DNA of 64,000 nt, taken from NCBI RefSeq assembly GCF_004785935.1, contig NZ_SRRP01000001.1:248001-312000 (forward strand). Reading direction: 5' to 3'. The notes beneath the pieces were generated by a model. The model did not search any database, had not been told where the DNA came from, and saw only the letters and a list, made by a program, of their open reading frames with translations. The stretch comes from Streptococcus rubneri (GTDB lineage: Bacteria; Bacillota; Bacilli; Lactobacillales; Streptococcaceae). Position numbers and translations under genes: made by a program. Shown here in pieces: positions 36,858 to 44,995 of this stretch (positions are counted from its first letter, which is position 1; each line of letters opens with the position of its first letter).

Positions 36858-38243
36858 ATGAAAATCAATTACATAAAAATTCTAGTATTAGTTTTACTGA
36901 ATCTCCTTTTAGTAGGAGCTATATATATCGGCTATCAAAAAATTCAGGAAGCGAGGGCGATAAAAAATTACAACCAGCAATTCTCAAAAGCACTTAAAGC
37001 AGAGGCTACAGAGGAAAAGAATAGGGACAGTCAGATACAAAAAGGTATCGTTGGCCAGACTTATGTAACAGCCTATTACCCCACTCTGAATGGTGAACCC
37101 ATCGCAATCATCAAAGAGAAGATTCTTGCAGATATCGGTTCCATTCCTCAAGAGGAAGAGAATAATCATCAGGCGCGTGAACTCTTTTTCTACCACTCAG
37201 AAGTTCTACCAGATCCTTTTGTGGGAGTTCATCCCTATCAAATCAAGCGGACTCAGTACAAGTGGAAAAAAGAGATGTTCATCAAGGATGAGTTGAAAAA
37301 ACTCCCCTTGGTCTACTTAGACGATCAGGGAAATACCTTTCAATTCTCTCAATTGTTTACAGACTTAGGTTTTGCTAAAGAAACGCTTTTGACCGAATTG
37401 CGTTCGCAACTGGTCTTTCTTCGAATGGATGATCAACAGATTGAAGAGTTGCTAGAAACTGTCGCGGCATCAGACATGGCAAGCTGGAGTTTTTCTTATG
37501 AGAAGAGTTTACTATCGATTAGTCTACCTGTTGAGATTGAGGGAATGGAAACCTTTGATGTTCCACTCTCAAAACTTTATGACGTGATAGATACAGACCG
37601 TCTTCAACCTGACGATTTAACGGCTTATGAAGCCTACCAAGAGCAACGCCATGAAAAAATGGTTGCCTTGACCTTTGATGATGGACCAGATCCAACGACG
37701 ACCCCTCAGGCCTTAGAAATCCTGAAGAAATACCGGGTTAAAGGTACTTTCTTTATGCTAGGGAAAAATGTGTCAGCCTATCCAGAAATAGCCAAGCAGG
37801 TGCGGCAAGCTGGCCATGAGATTGGGAATCATTCATGGAACCATCCTGTATTGACCAAGCTATCTTTGGATGCAGCGAAGCGAGAGATTATGGATACCAA
37901 GGAAATCATTCAAAAAGTGACTGGTGTCCAAACCATGATTACCCGTCCTCCATATGGTTCTATCAATAGTGCTATTCAATATGCTGTTGACCAGGCCTTC
38001 ATCATGTGGGATGTGGATACCCTGGATTGGAAGAGTCACAATACCAATGCTATTCTTTCAGAGATTAAAAAGCAGGTTAAGCCAGGATCAATCATCCTCA
38101 TGCATGATATTCACCAAACTTCCATCAATGCTCTTCCAGCTGTGATTGAGTATTTGCAGTCTCAAGGCTACAATTTAGTGACTATAGATGAACTCTTGGA
38201 TCATCAAGTTGAAAGCCATCGCTTGTACTACAGTAAAAACTAA
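36858..38243 (+). CDS. pgdA: Peptidoglycan N-acetylglucosamine deacetylase
   Basis: Removes acetyl groups from cell-wall GlcNAc, giving lysozyme resistance. 461 residues: a signal anchor at 7-25, an extracellular N-terminal domain to about 265, then a NodB/CE4 domain. TFDDGPDP is at 272-279 with Asp275 in the metal site; zinc ligands are His325 and His329 in HSWNHP; TRPPYGS and IILMHDIH complete the set. Numbering differs by at most one from pneumococcal PgdA. Monocistronic; its promoter position suggests a leaderless message. Confidence 0.95.
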   Translation: MKINYIKILVLVLLNLLLVGAIYIGYQKIQEARAIKNYNQQFSKALKAEATEEKNRDSQIQKGIVGQTYVTAYYPTLNGEPIAIIKEKILADIGSIPQEEENNHQARELFFYHSEVLPDPFVGVHPYQIKRTQYKWKKEMFIKDELKKLPLVYLDDQGNTFQFSQLFTDLGFAKETLLTELRSQLVFLRMDDQQIEELLETVAASDMASWSFSYEKSLLSISLPVEIEGMETFDVPLSKLYDVIDTDRLQPDDLTAYEAYQEQRHEKMVALTFDDGPDPTTTPQALEILKKYRVKGTFFMLGKNVSAYPEIAKQVRQAGHEIGNHSWNHPVLTKLSLDAAKREIMDTKEIIQKVTGVQTMITRPPYGSINSAIQYAVDQAFIMWDVDTLDWKSHNTNAILSEIKKQVKPGSIILMHDIHQTSINALPAVIEYLQSQGYNLVTIDELLDHQVESHRLYYSKN

Positions 38244-38246
38244 GAA

Positions 38247-38276
38247 AAAATCGTTCGTAAGACTACGAACGATTTT
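38247..38276. terminator. Terminator between pgdA and the helicase
   Basis: Thirteen-base stem AAAATCGTTCGTA / TACGAACGATTTT, tetraloop AGAC, A and T runs on both sides; serves both convergent genes. Confidence 0.9.
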
Positions 38277-38277
38277 C

Positions 38278-39366
38278 TTATTCTTCCCCTATATAGAGTT
38301 GTGCTCCCTTAAGAATCAGGGGACGAACGGGGGTTAATTTTTTCAAACTTTTCAATTCTTCTGGATGGCTGACCAAGGTGATGACATAGCCCTCTTTACC
38401 CATACGTCCGGTACGTCCAGATCGGTGGATGTAGGTTTCGGTATCTCGAGGAACTTCATAGTTGACGACACATTCTAGAGAGTCAATATCAATTCCTCGT
38501 GCCACCAAGTCTGTTGCAAGAAGGAGTGTCAGTTGGTGGTCCTTAAAGCGTTCCAGAATGACTTTTCGGAACTTGACATTAACGTCACTAGCAAGTGAGA
38601 CGGCGCTAACTTCCCGGTATTGGAGTTTTTCTTCGGCGCTTCCTAGGTCTGACAAGCTGTTGAAGAAAACGAGACCACGAAAGTCTTCGACATTGGAGAG
38701 TTTTCTGAGGAGTTCAACCTTTTCTCGCTTATCCACTTCCATATAGAAGTGCTGAATATTGTCCAAGTTTTGTCCTTCCACTTGAATGGTTAGAGTATTA
38801 GGTTCGATTTGTTCTGGATCAAACTTGGTCGTTGCACTCATATAGATAAATTGATGATCTCGGGGCGCGTAGTGGCAAATCTTATCGACAAAGTGATACT
38901 GAGAGTCACTAAACAGTTGATCAAATTCATCCAGGATGATGGTATCAACATTCATCATCTTGATTTTCTTTAACTTGATCAATTCAAAAATACGGCCTGG
39001 AGTTCCAATGAGAATTTCTGGTCCCTTTTTGAGGCGTTCGATTTGCCGTTTTTGACTAGAGCCTGAAAGGAAGAGTTGGGCACTGAGTCCAAGAGGTTCC
39101 GCACATTGTTTGGCAACATCAAAGATTTGTCCGGCCAATTCTGTATTGGGTGATAGGATCAACAATTGTTGTGCTTTTTTAGGTTTTAGCTTGAGAAGAC
39201 TAGGGAAGAGATAGGCCAGGGTCTTTCCGGTTCCTGTCGGGCTGACTCCAAGCACGTTCTCCCCTTGGGTGATCGGCTCGAAGAGGCGTTCTTGGATTTC
39301 AGTCAGTTGCTCAAAGCCGAGGGTTTTGAGTTGCTCTTGCCAGAGCGGTGGAAATGCTAGTGTCAT
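38278..39366 (-). CDS. DEAD-box-type ATP-dependent RNA helicase
   Basis: Superfamily 2 helicase of 362 residues. Q-motif region FEQLTEIQERLF, motif I PTGTGKT (43-49), Ib TPGR, motif II DEFD in place of DEAD, motif III SAT, motif V ATDLVARGID and motif VI YIHRSGRTGRMG. There is almost no C-terminal extension. The start is the ATG at 39366, one base after the stop of the upstream oxidoreductase, giving MTLAFPPLWQEQ; translation is probably coupled. Likely roles are rRNA or mRNA remodelling, by family only. Confidence 0.9.
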   Translation of the reverse strand: MTLAFPPLWQEQLKTLGFEQLTEIQERLFEPITQGENVLGVSPTGTGKTLAYLFPSLLKLKPKKAQQLLILSPNTELAGQIFDVAKQCAEPLGLSAQLFLSGSSQKRQIERLKKGPEILIGTPGRIFELIKLKKIKMMNVDTIILDEFDQLFSDSQYHFVDKICHYAPRDHQFIYMSATTKFDPEQIEPNTLTIQVEGQNLDNIQHFYMEVDKREKVELLRKLSNVEDFRGLVFFNSLSDLGSAEEKLQYREVSAVSLASDVNVKFRKVILERFKDHQLTLLLATDLVARGIDIDSLECVVNYEVPRDTETYIHRSGRTGRMGKEGYVITLVSHPEELKSLKKLTPVRPLILKGAQLYIGEE

Positions 39367-39367
39367 A

Positions 39368-40345
39368 TTAATGTTCGTCCTTAAAGTGTATTCCAGCATC
39401 TTGGCGCATAGTGTAGAGGGTTTGGTGAACTATCTGTCCTGTTTGAAGCCAAGTCTGGTAAAGTGTCTGGTTGCCTTCTGTCATTATACTTGCAAAGGCC
39501 TGAGCTTCTTCGAGCATGTTATGAGAAGCAGGAGTAATCGGAAGTTGGTGACTAGTTCCAGAATGATCTTGAAAGAGAGCCTGGCTAACGGCTTCGATTC
39601 CACTTAAGAAAAGGGTGCCATCTGTCGTGTAAATTTCCGCAGGAAGATTGCTGGTCACATCTTTGCCGGCTTGAATGCCAATGACAAAGTCAGAATAAAC
39701 CAAGCTACCCTGTCCGTTCAAATCGATTGAATTAGGCAATTGCCGCGCTTGATAAGTTACTGATTCAGGTTGACCAAAGAGGCCGATTGCAAAGTAGAGA
39801 GGATAGACTCCCAAATCCATGAGGGCTCCACCCGCAAATTGGTCGGAGAAAATATTGGGAGTATTTCCTTTCAAGAGCTCGGGCATTTTAGAAGAGTATT
39901 TGGCATAAGTCATGTGGCCACCCAAGATGGTCTTGTCTTTGAGAAAGTCTTGGATGATCGCAAAGGCTTTTTCATGATAGTTGCGAGCGGCTTCAAAGAG
40001 ATAGACCTGGTGCTCCTTGGCTAATTTAACCAACTCTTTCCATTCCTTGGGAGTGGTGACAGCTGGTTTTTCAAGGATGACATGTTTCTTAGCCAAGAGG
40101 GCTAACTTTGCCTGAGGATAGTGGAGTGAATTGGGACTAGCAATGTAGATGACATCTAGGTCACTATCTAAAAAGGCAATCAGGTCATCATAGAGGGCCA
40201 CTTGTCCATAGGGTTGGGTGAAACTACGAGCTTTCTCCAAGGTCCGTGAATAGACCGCTCTTAACTCATACTGGTCTGTTTCTTTAGCTGCAGCAAGGAA
40301 GGAATGGGAAATGGCACTAGTGCCGATGATACCGAGTTTCAGCAT
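39368..40345 (-). CDS. Gfo/Idh/MocA family oxidoreductase
   Basis: NAD(P)-dependent dehydrogenase of 325 residues. Rossmann motif LGIIGTSAISHSFL at the N-terminus, the EKPAVTTPKEW lysine motif at about 91-101, and a C-terminal alpha/beta domain with GGALMDLGVYPLYFAIGLFG. Start at 40345 because AAAGGAG lies just before it; a TTG five codons upstream would include that site. The extended -10 TGATATAAT lies at 40380-40388. Substrate unknown, probably a sugar or polyol. Operon with the helicase. Confidence 0.87.
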   Translation of the reverse strand: MLKLGIIGTSAISHSFLAAAKETDQYELRAVYSRTLEKARSFTQPYGQVALYDDLIAFLDSDLDVIYIASPNSLHYPQAKLALLAKKHVILEKPAVTTPKEWKELVKLAKEHQVYLFEAARNYHEKAFAIIQDFLKDKTILGGHMTYAKYSSKMPELLKGNTPNIFSDQFAGGALMDLGVYPLYFAIGLFGQPESVTYQARQLPNSIDLNGQGSLVYSDFVIGIQAGKDVTSNLPAEIYTTDGTLFLSGIEAVSQALFQDHSGTSHQLPITPASHNMLEEAQAFASIMTEGNQTLYQTWLQTGQIVHQTLYTMRQDAGIHFKDEH

Positions 40346-40379
40346 GGCAGCTCCTTTCAATCAGGTATTTACTGGTTTC

Positions 40380-40388
40380 ATTATATCA
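40380..40388 (-). promoter_or_regulatory. Extended -10 promoter of the oxidoreductase-helicase operon
   Basis: TGATATAAT on the minus strand, 34 bases before the start codon. Confidence 0.65.
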
Positions 40389-40554
40389 TGTTTCATCCTA
40401 AAAAGATGGAATGGGCCTTTCTAATTGGGATGGAGGATAGGAGGGAAGGTCTTCTTGGAAGGTTGATGAAAATCCTTAGAAAAAAGGTTTAAGTCGTGGT
40501 CAAGAGACCGCTTTTGTGATAGAATAAATAAGATTATAGAATATGGAGAAGAAG

Positions 40555-41196
40555 ATGCGAAACAGACCAATTATTATCGGTGTAACAGGTGGTTCTGGTG
40601 GGGGGAAAACCAGTGTTTCTCGTGCAATTTTGTCCCACTTCCCAGATGAAAAGATTGCTATGATTGAGCACGATTCTTATTACAAGGATCAAAGTCATCT
40701 AACCTTTGAAGAGCGGATTCAGACCAACTACGACCATCCTTTTGCCTTTGATACAGATCTCATGATTGAGCAAATCAATGAGTTGTTGGCTGGCCGTCCG
40801 GTTGACATTCCAACTTACGACTACGCAGCGCATACGCGTAGCGCCAAGACCTATCGCCAAGAGCCTCAGGATGTCTTTATCGTTGAAGGGATTTTGGTCT
40901 TGGAGGACAAGCGTCTTCGTGACTTGATGGATATCAAAATTTTCGTTGATACCGATGATGATGTACGCATTATTCGCCGGATCAAGCGAGATATGGAAGA
41001 GCGCGGTCGGAGTTTGGACAGCGTCATCGAGCAGTACTTGGGAGTGGTGAAGCCGATGTACCATCAGTTTATCGAGCCAACCAAGCGCTATGCGGATGTT
41101 ATCATTCCAGAAGGTGTGACCAATACCGTAGCCATCGATTTGATTACAACCAAAATTGAGAAGATTTTGAGCGAATCACGTGAAGGACAAGGATAA
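40555..41196 (+). CDS. udk: Uridine kinase
   Basis: Phosphorylates uridine and cytidine for pyrimidine salvage. 213 residues, cytosolic. Walker A GGSGGGKT is at 12-19; HDSYYKDQ and the [11 protein letters not shown] block bind nucleoside; the lid has [13 protein letters not shown]. The ATG at 40555 follows GGAG by six bases; an ATG four codons upstream contains that site. An extended -10, TGATAGAAT, is at 40517-40525. A terminator related to the dispersed element follows. Confidence 0.94.
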   Translation: MRNRPIIIGVTGGSGGGKTSVSRAILSHFPDEKIAMIEHDSYYKDQSHLTFEERIQTNYDHPFAFDTDLMIEQINELLAGRPVDIPTYDYAAHTRSAKTYRQEPQDVFIVEGILVLEDKRLRDLMDIKIFVDTDDDVRIIRRIKRDMEERGRSLDSVIEQYLGVVKPMYHQFIEPTKRYADVIIPEGVTNTVAIDLITTKIEKILSESREGQG

Positions 41197-41203
41197 CAAG
41201 TGA

Positions 41204-41236
41204 GAGAGGTTAGGAAGTAGTGTCCCAGCCTCTTTT
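41204..41236 (+). terminator. Terminator of udk resembling the end of the dispersed element
   Basis: GAGAGGTTAGGA ... TGTCCCAGCCTCTTTT folds with G-U pairs and matches the terminal hairpin of the 180-bp element (GAGAGGCTAGGAC ... GTCCCAGCCTCTTTT). Probably a remnant or a solo end. Confidence 0.7.
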
Positions 41237-41257
41237 CCATGACAAATAGGGAGAAAT

Positions 41258-41929
41258 ATGAAAAAGTTAAGAAGGGAGTTTCACTCCAGAAGTAAGGCCT
41301 TTGCCTGCCTACTGACCATGTGTGCAGGCTTTTCAGATGCCTACACCTTTATCGAAAGAGGAGGGACCTTGGCCGCGGGCCAAACGGGAAACGTGGTCTT
41401 TCTATCTGTTGGTTTAATTGGCCATGAAATCGCGGATGTGGAGGTCAAACTAGCCACCATGTTGGCCTTTATGATTGGGATTTTCTTGATGACCGTCTTT
41501 CAACGCTTCTTTAGCCATTCCGTTTGGCGACTCAGTACCTTGGTTCCCTTGGTTCTGACGACCTTGGTGGCAGGATCTCTTCCCAAAGAAGTGCCCAATG
41601 TTCTAATTGTACCTTTCTTTGGGCTAAGCTTGGGGATTGTAGCCATTTCCTTTGGAGAAGTCGATAGCTATGCTTATAACCATTCTTTTATGACAGGGAA
41701 TCTCAAGAAGACCATGGTCGCATATGGAAATTTTGTACGGGAGCGGAAGATGGAGTTTTTCTGGGAGTCTCTCTTTATGACTTCTTTGATTGGGAGCTTT
41801 GTGGGAGGAGCTATTCTTTCCACCTTCCTCATCCAATATTATGGCCTTCGGACCATTTGGTTTGTTTCCCTTGTTCTGACCCTTTTTCTCTCTTATCGGG
41901 CGATTCAATATGTTCGAAGGGATATCTAG
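41258..41929 (+). CDS. DUF1275 (YoaK-like) membrane protein
   Basis: Polytopic membrane protein of 223 residues with about six hydrophobic segments. The DUF1275 signature is visible: LTMCAGFSDAYTFIERGGTLAAGQTGNVVFLS at the front and SYAYNHSFMTGNLKKT in the middle. AGGGAG precedes the ATG. Function unknown. It is bracketed by an element-like hairpin upstream and copy C of the dispersed element downstream. Confidence 0.88.
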   Translation: MKKLRREFHSRSKAFACLLTMCAGFSDAYTFIERGGTLAAGQTGNVVFLSVGLIGHEIADVEVKLATMLAFMIGIFLMTVFQRFFSHSVWRLSTLVPLVLTTLVAGSLPKEVPNVLIVPFFGLSLGIVAISFGEVDSYAYNHSFMTGNLKKTMVAYGNFVRERKMEFFWESLFMTSLIGSFVGGAILSTFLIQYYGLRTIWFVSLVLTLFLSYRAIQYVRRDI

Positions 41930-41954
41930 TCACATTCAAATAGTTTGATCAATC

Positions 41955-42130
41955 GAGGCTGGGACAAAAGTCCTAGCCTCTAAATTTTCTTTGGATTATC
42001 GAGCAAGACGCAGTGGTTGAGTGGGCTCTACTACGCTGATTTCATCAGCTTTTACAGCCCTACTCAACTGTGCGGAGGTGGGACGACGAAATCGAATTCT
42101 AACGAATTACCGATTTCTGTCCCACTCTCT
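41955..42130 (-). repeat. Dispersed ~180-bp structured element, copy C (reversed)
   Basis: Reverse-oriented copy, GAGGCTGGGACAAAAG ... GTCCCACTCTCT, nearly identical to A and B over its length. In this orientation the downstream end folds as GTGGGAC-gac-GAAATCG against CGATTTC-t-GTCCCAC followed by TCTCTTTT, a terminator for the DUF1275 gene. Short frames here (for example with [20 protein letters not shown]) are artefacts of the repeat. Confidence 0.92.
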
Positions 42131-42225
42131 TTTAATTGGGAATATTTGCTGGATACTTCTGATGGCAAGCTGGGTTGTTATCAAAGGTTGCTCCGTTGTA
42201 AATACTTAATTTTCTAACTAAAGTT

Positions 42226-42234
42226 TGGTATAAT
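42226..42234 (+). promoter_or_regulatory. Extended -10 immediately before the fRMsr gene (leaderless arrangement)
   Basis: TGGTATAAT ends seven bases before the ATG at 42242; the expected start of transcription is at about 42241. Confidence 0.65.
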
Positions 42235-42241
42235 AAAGGTT

Positions 42242-42739
42242 ATGAATATACAGGAAAAAGAATCACGTTACCAACTCTTACTAGCTCAGTTAGAAGCTCT
42301 TTTAGAGGGTGAGAGCAATGCTTTGGCCAATTTAGCCAACGCCAGTGCTTTGCTCAATCAAGCCCTACCACATTCGGTCTTTGCAGGTTTTTATCTTTAT
42401 GATCAAAAAGAGCTGATTTTAGGCCCCTTTCAAGGTCAGGTTTCCTGTGTCCACATTGCCTTAGGAAAAGGCGTCTGTGGAGAAGCAGCAGAGAAAAGAG
42501 AGACGCTGGTGATTGAGGATGTGACCCAGCATGCCAATTATATCTCTTGTGACAGTCGCGCTATGAGTGAGATTGTGGTTCCCATGGTCTTGAAAGACCA
42601 GTTGCTAGGAGTGTTGGATCTAGATTCGGATCGGGTGGGAGATTATGATGACCTGGATCGCTTTTATTTGGAACGTTTTGTAGCCATCTTGCTTGAAAAA
42701 ACAAAATGGAATTTTAGGATGTTTGGAGTAGTAGACTAA
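42242..42739 (+). CDS. msrC: Free methionine-(R)-sulfoxide reductase (GAF fold)
   Basis: GAF-domain enzyme of 165 residues that reduces free methionine R-sulfoxide. The three catalytic cysteines are Cys69, Cys79 and Cys103, in [17 protein letters not shown] and YISCDSRA; the spacings of 10 and 24 equal those of the E. coli enzyme. The start is the only plausible one; AAAGG ends two bases before the ATG, too near for a normal ribosome site. Its stop TAA overlaps the dnaX ATG by one base. Confidence 0.92.
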   Translation: MNIQEKESRYQLLLAQLEALLEGESNALANLANASALLNQALPHSVFAGFYLYDQKELILGPFQGQVSCVHIALGKGVCGEAAEKRETLVIEDVTQHANYISCDSRAMSEIVVPMVLKDQLLGVLDLDSDRVGDYDDLDRFYLERFVAILLEKTKWNFRMFGVVD

Positions 42740-44415
42740 TGTATCAAGCCCTCTATCGTAAATACCGTAGCCAGACCTTTGGCCAACTTGTAGGGCAGGA
42801 GGTTATTGCGACGACCCTTCGACAAGCTGTCGAACAGGGGAAAATTAGCCATGCCTATCTCTTTTCTGGACCTCGTGGGACGGGGAAGACCAGTGTGGCG
42901 AAAATCTTTGCCAAGGCCATGAACTGCCCCAATCAAAAAGGGGGAGAGCCTTGTAACGAATGCTATATCTGTGAAGCCATTACCAATGGCAGTTTAGAGG
43001 ATGTTATCGAGATTGACGCAGCCTCAAATAATGGGGTAGATGAGATCCGAGATATCCGCGATAAATCTACCTATGCGCCTAGTTTGGCTCCTCATAAGGT
43101 CTATATTATCGATGAGGTCCATATGCTCTCGACGGGAGCCTTTAATGCTCTTCTCAAGACCTTGGAAGAACCGACAGAAAATGTGGTCTTTATCCTAGCA
43201 ACAACGGAATTGCACAAGATTCCAGCAACCATCCTTTCACGGGTTCAACGCTTTGAGTTCAAATCTATCAAGACGCCAGCCATTCAAGACCACCTAAAAG
43301 CTGTTTTGGATAAAGAAGGGATTGATTACGAAGAAGAAGCTGTAGCCATTATTGCCCGTCGGGCAGAAGGTGGGATGCGGGATGCTTTGTCCATTTTGGA
43401 CCAGGCCCTCAGCCTGACAGCTGGTGCCCAATTGACCACTGCGATGGCTGAAGAAATCACAGGTTCCATTAGTCAAGAAGCCTTAGATCTTTATGTTGTA
43501 GCCTTGTCAGCACAAGATGCAACAGCTGCCTTGGACCAGTTGAACCTGATCTTTGATAATGGGAAAAACATGGCCCGCTTTGTGACGGACCTCTTGCAGT
43601 ATTTACGGGATCTCTTGATCGTTCAGACAGGTGGGGAAAATCTCCATGTCAGTGAGCGATTTAATCAGAATCTAGCCATTCCACAAGCCACCCTCTTTGC
43701 TTGGATTGATCTTGCGACAAGGAGTTTAGCGGATATCAAAAACAGCCTGCAGCCGAAAATCTATACGGAGATGATGACCATTCGTTTGGCAGAATACAAG
43801 GGTGAGGGCCCTTCGGCTAGCCAAGTGGCTCTTCCAGCAGATTTTTCAGCACAAGTAGACCAGCTCAAACGAGAAGTCGAGTCTCTGAAGAATCAGTTGG
43901 CTCAAGTAGCGAGTGGGGCTCCTGCAGCTAAATCAAGCCTTGCTCGTCCTCAGAAGTCTAGCAAGGGCTATCGAGTGGACCGCAATAAGCTTCAAGCTAT
44001 CTTACAAGAAGCAGTTGAAAATCCAGATTTGGCGCGTAACAATCTCATCCGCCTGCAGAATGCTTGGGGGGAAATTATTGAAAGCCTAGCAGGGGCAGAT
44101 AAGGCTTTGCTGGTTGGTTCACAGCCGGTTGCGGCCAATGAACGCCATGCGATTTTAGCTTTTGAGTCTGCCTTTAATGCCGAACAGACCATGAAGCGAG
44201 ATAACCTCAATACCATGTTTGGCAATATTTTAAGCAATGCGGCAGGTTTCTCTCCGGAGATTCTGGCTATTTCAATGGAGGAATGGACCCAGGTTCGGGC
44301 GGAATTCTCTAAGAAAGCGCGTGGTCACAAGGAAGAGGCAGAGGTGGCAGAAGAGTCCGTCATTCCTGAAGGTTTTGATTTCCTCTCTGAAAAAATTACG
44401 ATCCAAGAAGACTAG
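42739..44415 (+). CDS. dnaX: DNA polymerase III gamma/tau subunit
   Basis: Clamp-loader ATPase of 558 residues. Walker A GPRGTGKT is at 44-51, zinc cysteines follow in NCPNQKGGEPCNECYIC, Walker B is VYIIDEVHML and the sensor region LATTELHKIPATILSRVQRFEF. The C-terminal tau-type domain follows from about 380. I see no A-run frameshift cassette that would make a separate gamma. TAATG overlap with msrC. Confidence 0.95.
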   Translation: MYQALYRKYRSQTFGQLVGQEVIATTLRQAVEQGKISHAYLFSGPRGTGKTSVAKIFAKAMNCPNQKGGEPCNECYICEAITNGSLEDVIEIDAASNNGVDEIRDIRDKSTYAPSLAPHKVYIIDEVHMLSTGAFNALLKTLEEPTENVVFILATTELHKIPATILSRVQRFEFKSIKTPAIQDHLKAVLDKEGIDYEEEAVAIIARRAEGGMRDALSILDQALSLTAGAQLTTAMAEEITGSISQEALDLYVVALSAQDATAALDQLNLIFDNGKNMARFVTDLLQYLRDLLIVQTGGENLHVSERFNQNLAIPQATLFAWIDLATRSLADIKNSLQPKIYTEMMTIRLAEYKGEGPSASQVALPADFSAQVDQLKREVESLKNQLAQVASGAPAAKSSLARPQKSSKGYRVDRNKLQAILQEAVENPDLARNNLIRLQNAWGEIIESLAGADKALLVGSQPVAANERHAILAFESAFNAEQTMKRDNLNTMFGNILSNAAGFSPEILAISMEEWTQVRAEFSKKARGHKEEAEVAEESVIPEGFDFLSEKITIQED

Positions 44416-44438
44416 CCTGTGCTTTTTCCAGAAAATCA

Positions 44439-44447
44439 TGGTAGAAT
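44439..44447 (+). promoter_or_regulatory. Extended -10 immediately before the small membrane protein gene
   Basis: TGGTAGAAT ends six bases before the ATG at 44454, again predicting a message without a leader. Confidence 0.55.
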
Positions 44448-44453
44448 AACAAT

Positions 44454-44666
44454 ATGAATAAACGTCAATTTTGGACTATGGCTATCTTTACAGCCTTAGA
44501 AACCTATTTTTTTAATGATGCTGTGATGAGGGAAAGCTACCTGGCAGCTATCTTTTGGGCTCTCTTGATATTGAGAAATTTACAAGTCAGCTATATCTTA
44601 GGGAAGTTGGTCGAAAGTATCGATCAACAGCTTAATCAGAAAAAACGAGATAAGTATAAAAAATAA
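44454..44666 (+). CDS. Small membrane protein, probably DUF3272
   Basis: 70 residues. A hydrophobic segment spans about 8-41 (one long or two short helices: MAIFTALETYFF and SYLAAIFWALLILRNLQ), then a charged tail QQLNQKKRDKYKK. It follows dnaX as the DUF3272 protein does in pneumococcus. No ribosome site is seen between the -10 and the ATG, so it may be read from a leaderless transcript or as part of the dnaX message. Function unknown. Confidence 0.75.
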   Translation: MNKRQFWTMAIFTALETYFFNDAVMRESYLAAIFWALLILRNLQVSYILGKLVESIDQQLNQKKRDKYKK

Positions 44667-44690
44667 GCACCAAGTGGTGCTTATTTTATT
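44661..44690 (+). terminator. Terminator after the DUF3272-like gene
   Basis: Stem AAATAAGCACCA / TGGTGCTTATTT, followed by TATTTT; overlaps the stop codon. Confidence 0.85.
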
Positions 44691-44715
44691 TTAAATGAAA
44701 TATAAAGTCTACTTA

Positions 44716-44995
44716 AAAACTTTCCTTAGGTGAGTACGGACGTTAGCGAACTTCGAAGAAGTTCCATGACTTAGTTTTGGACCTAAGGTTCCAAAACTCC
44801 CGAGTGCCCGGGAAAAAACTGTTTAGCCTTTTATATTTAATAGAAATAACTGTATGATGCAGTGGTTAATTGGCATCTTTGTTCGCCTTCTAAGCACCAA
44901 AGATGACCTAATTAATTGTGCGGGGGTGGGAAGACGAACTCTTTTTTACTAGTCGGAGTTCTTTTCCACACCCTTTTCTCACAGAGGAAAGTTTT
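44716..44995. repeat. Composite element D: outer inverted ends with a diverged inner element
   Basis: Ends AAAACTTTCCTTAGGTGAG (44716-44734) and CTCACAGAGGAAAGTTTT (44978-44995) match the outer ends of composite A. Inside, from about 44860, lies a diverged relative of the dispersed element in the same orientation as copy C: GCAGTGGTTAATTGG ... CCTAATTAATTGTGCGG, then GGTGGGAAGACGAACTC ... GAGTTCTTTTCCACACCC. The base sequence differs from copies A-C but the two hairpins are preserved. No gene. Confidence 0.75.
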
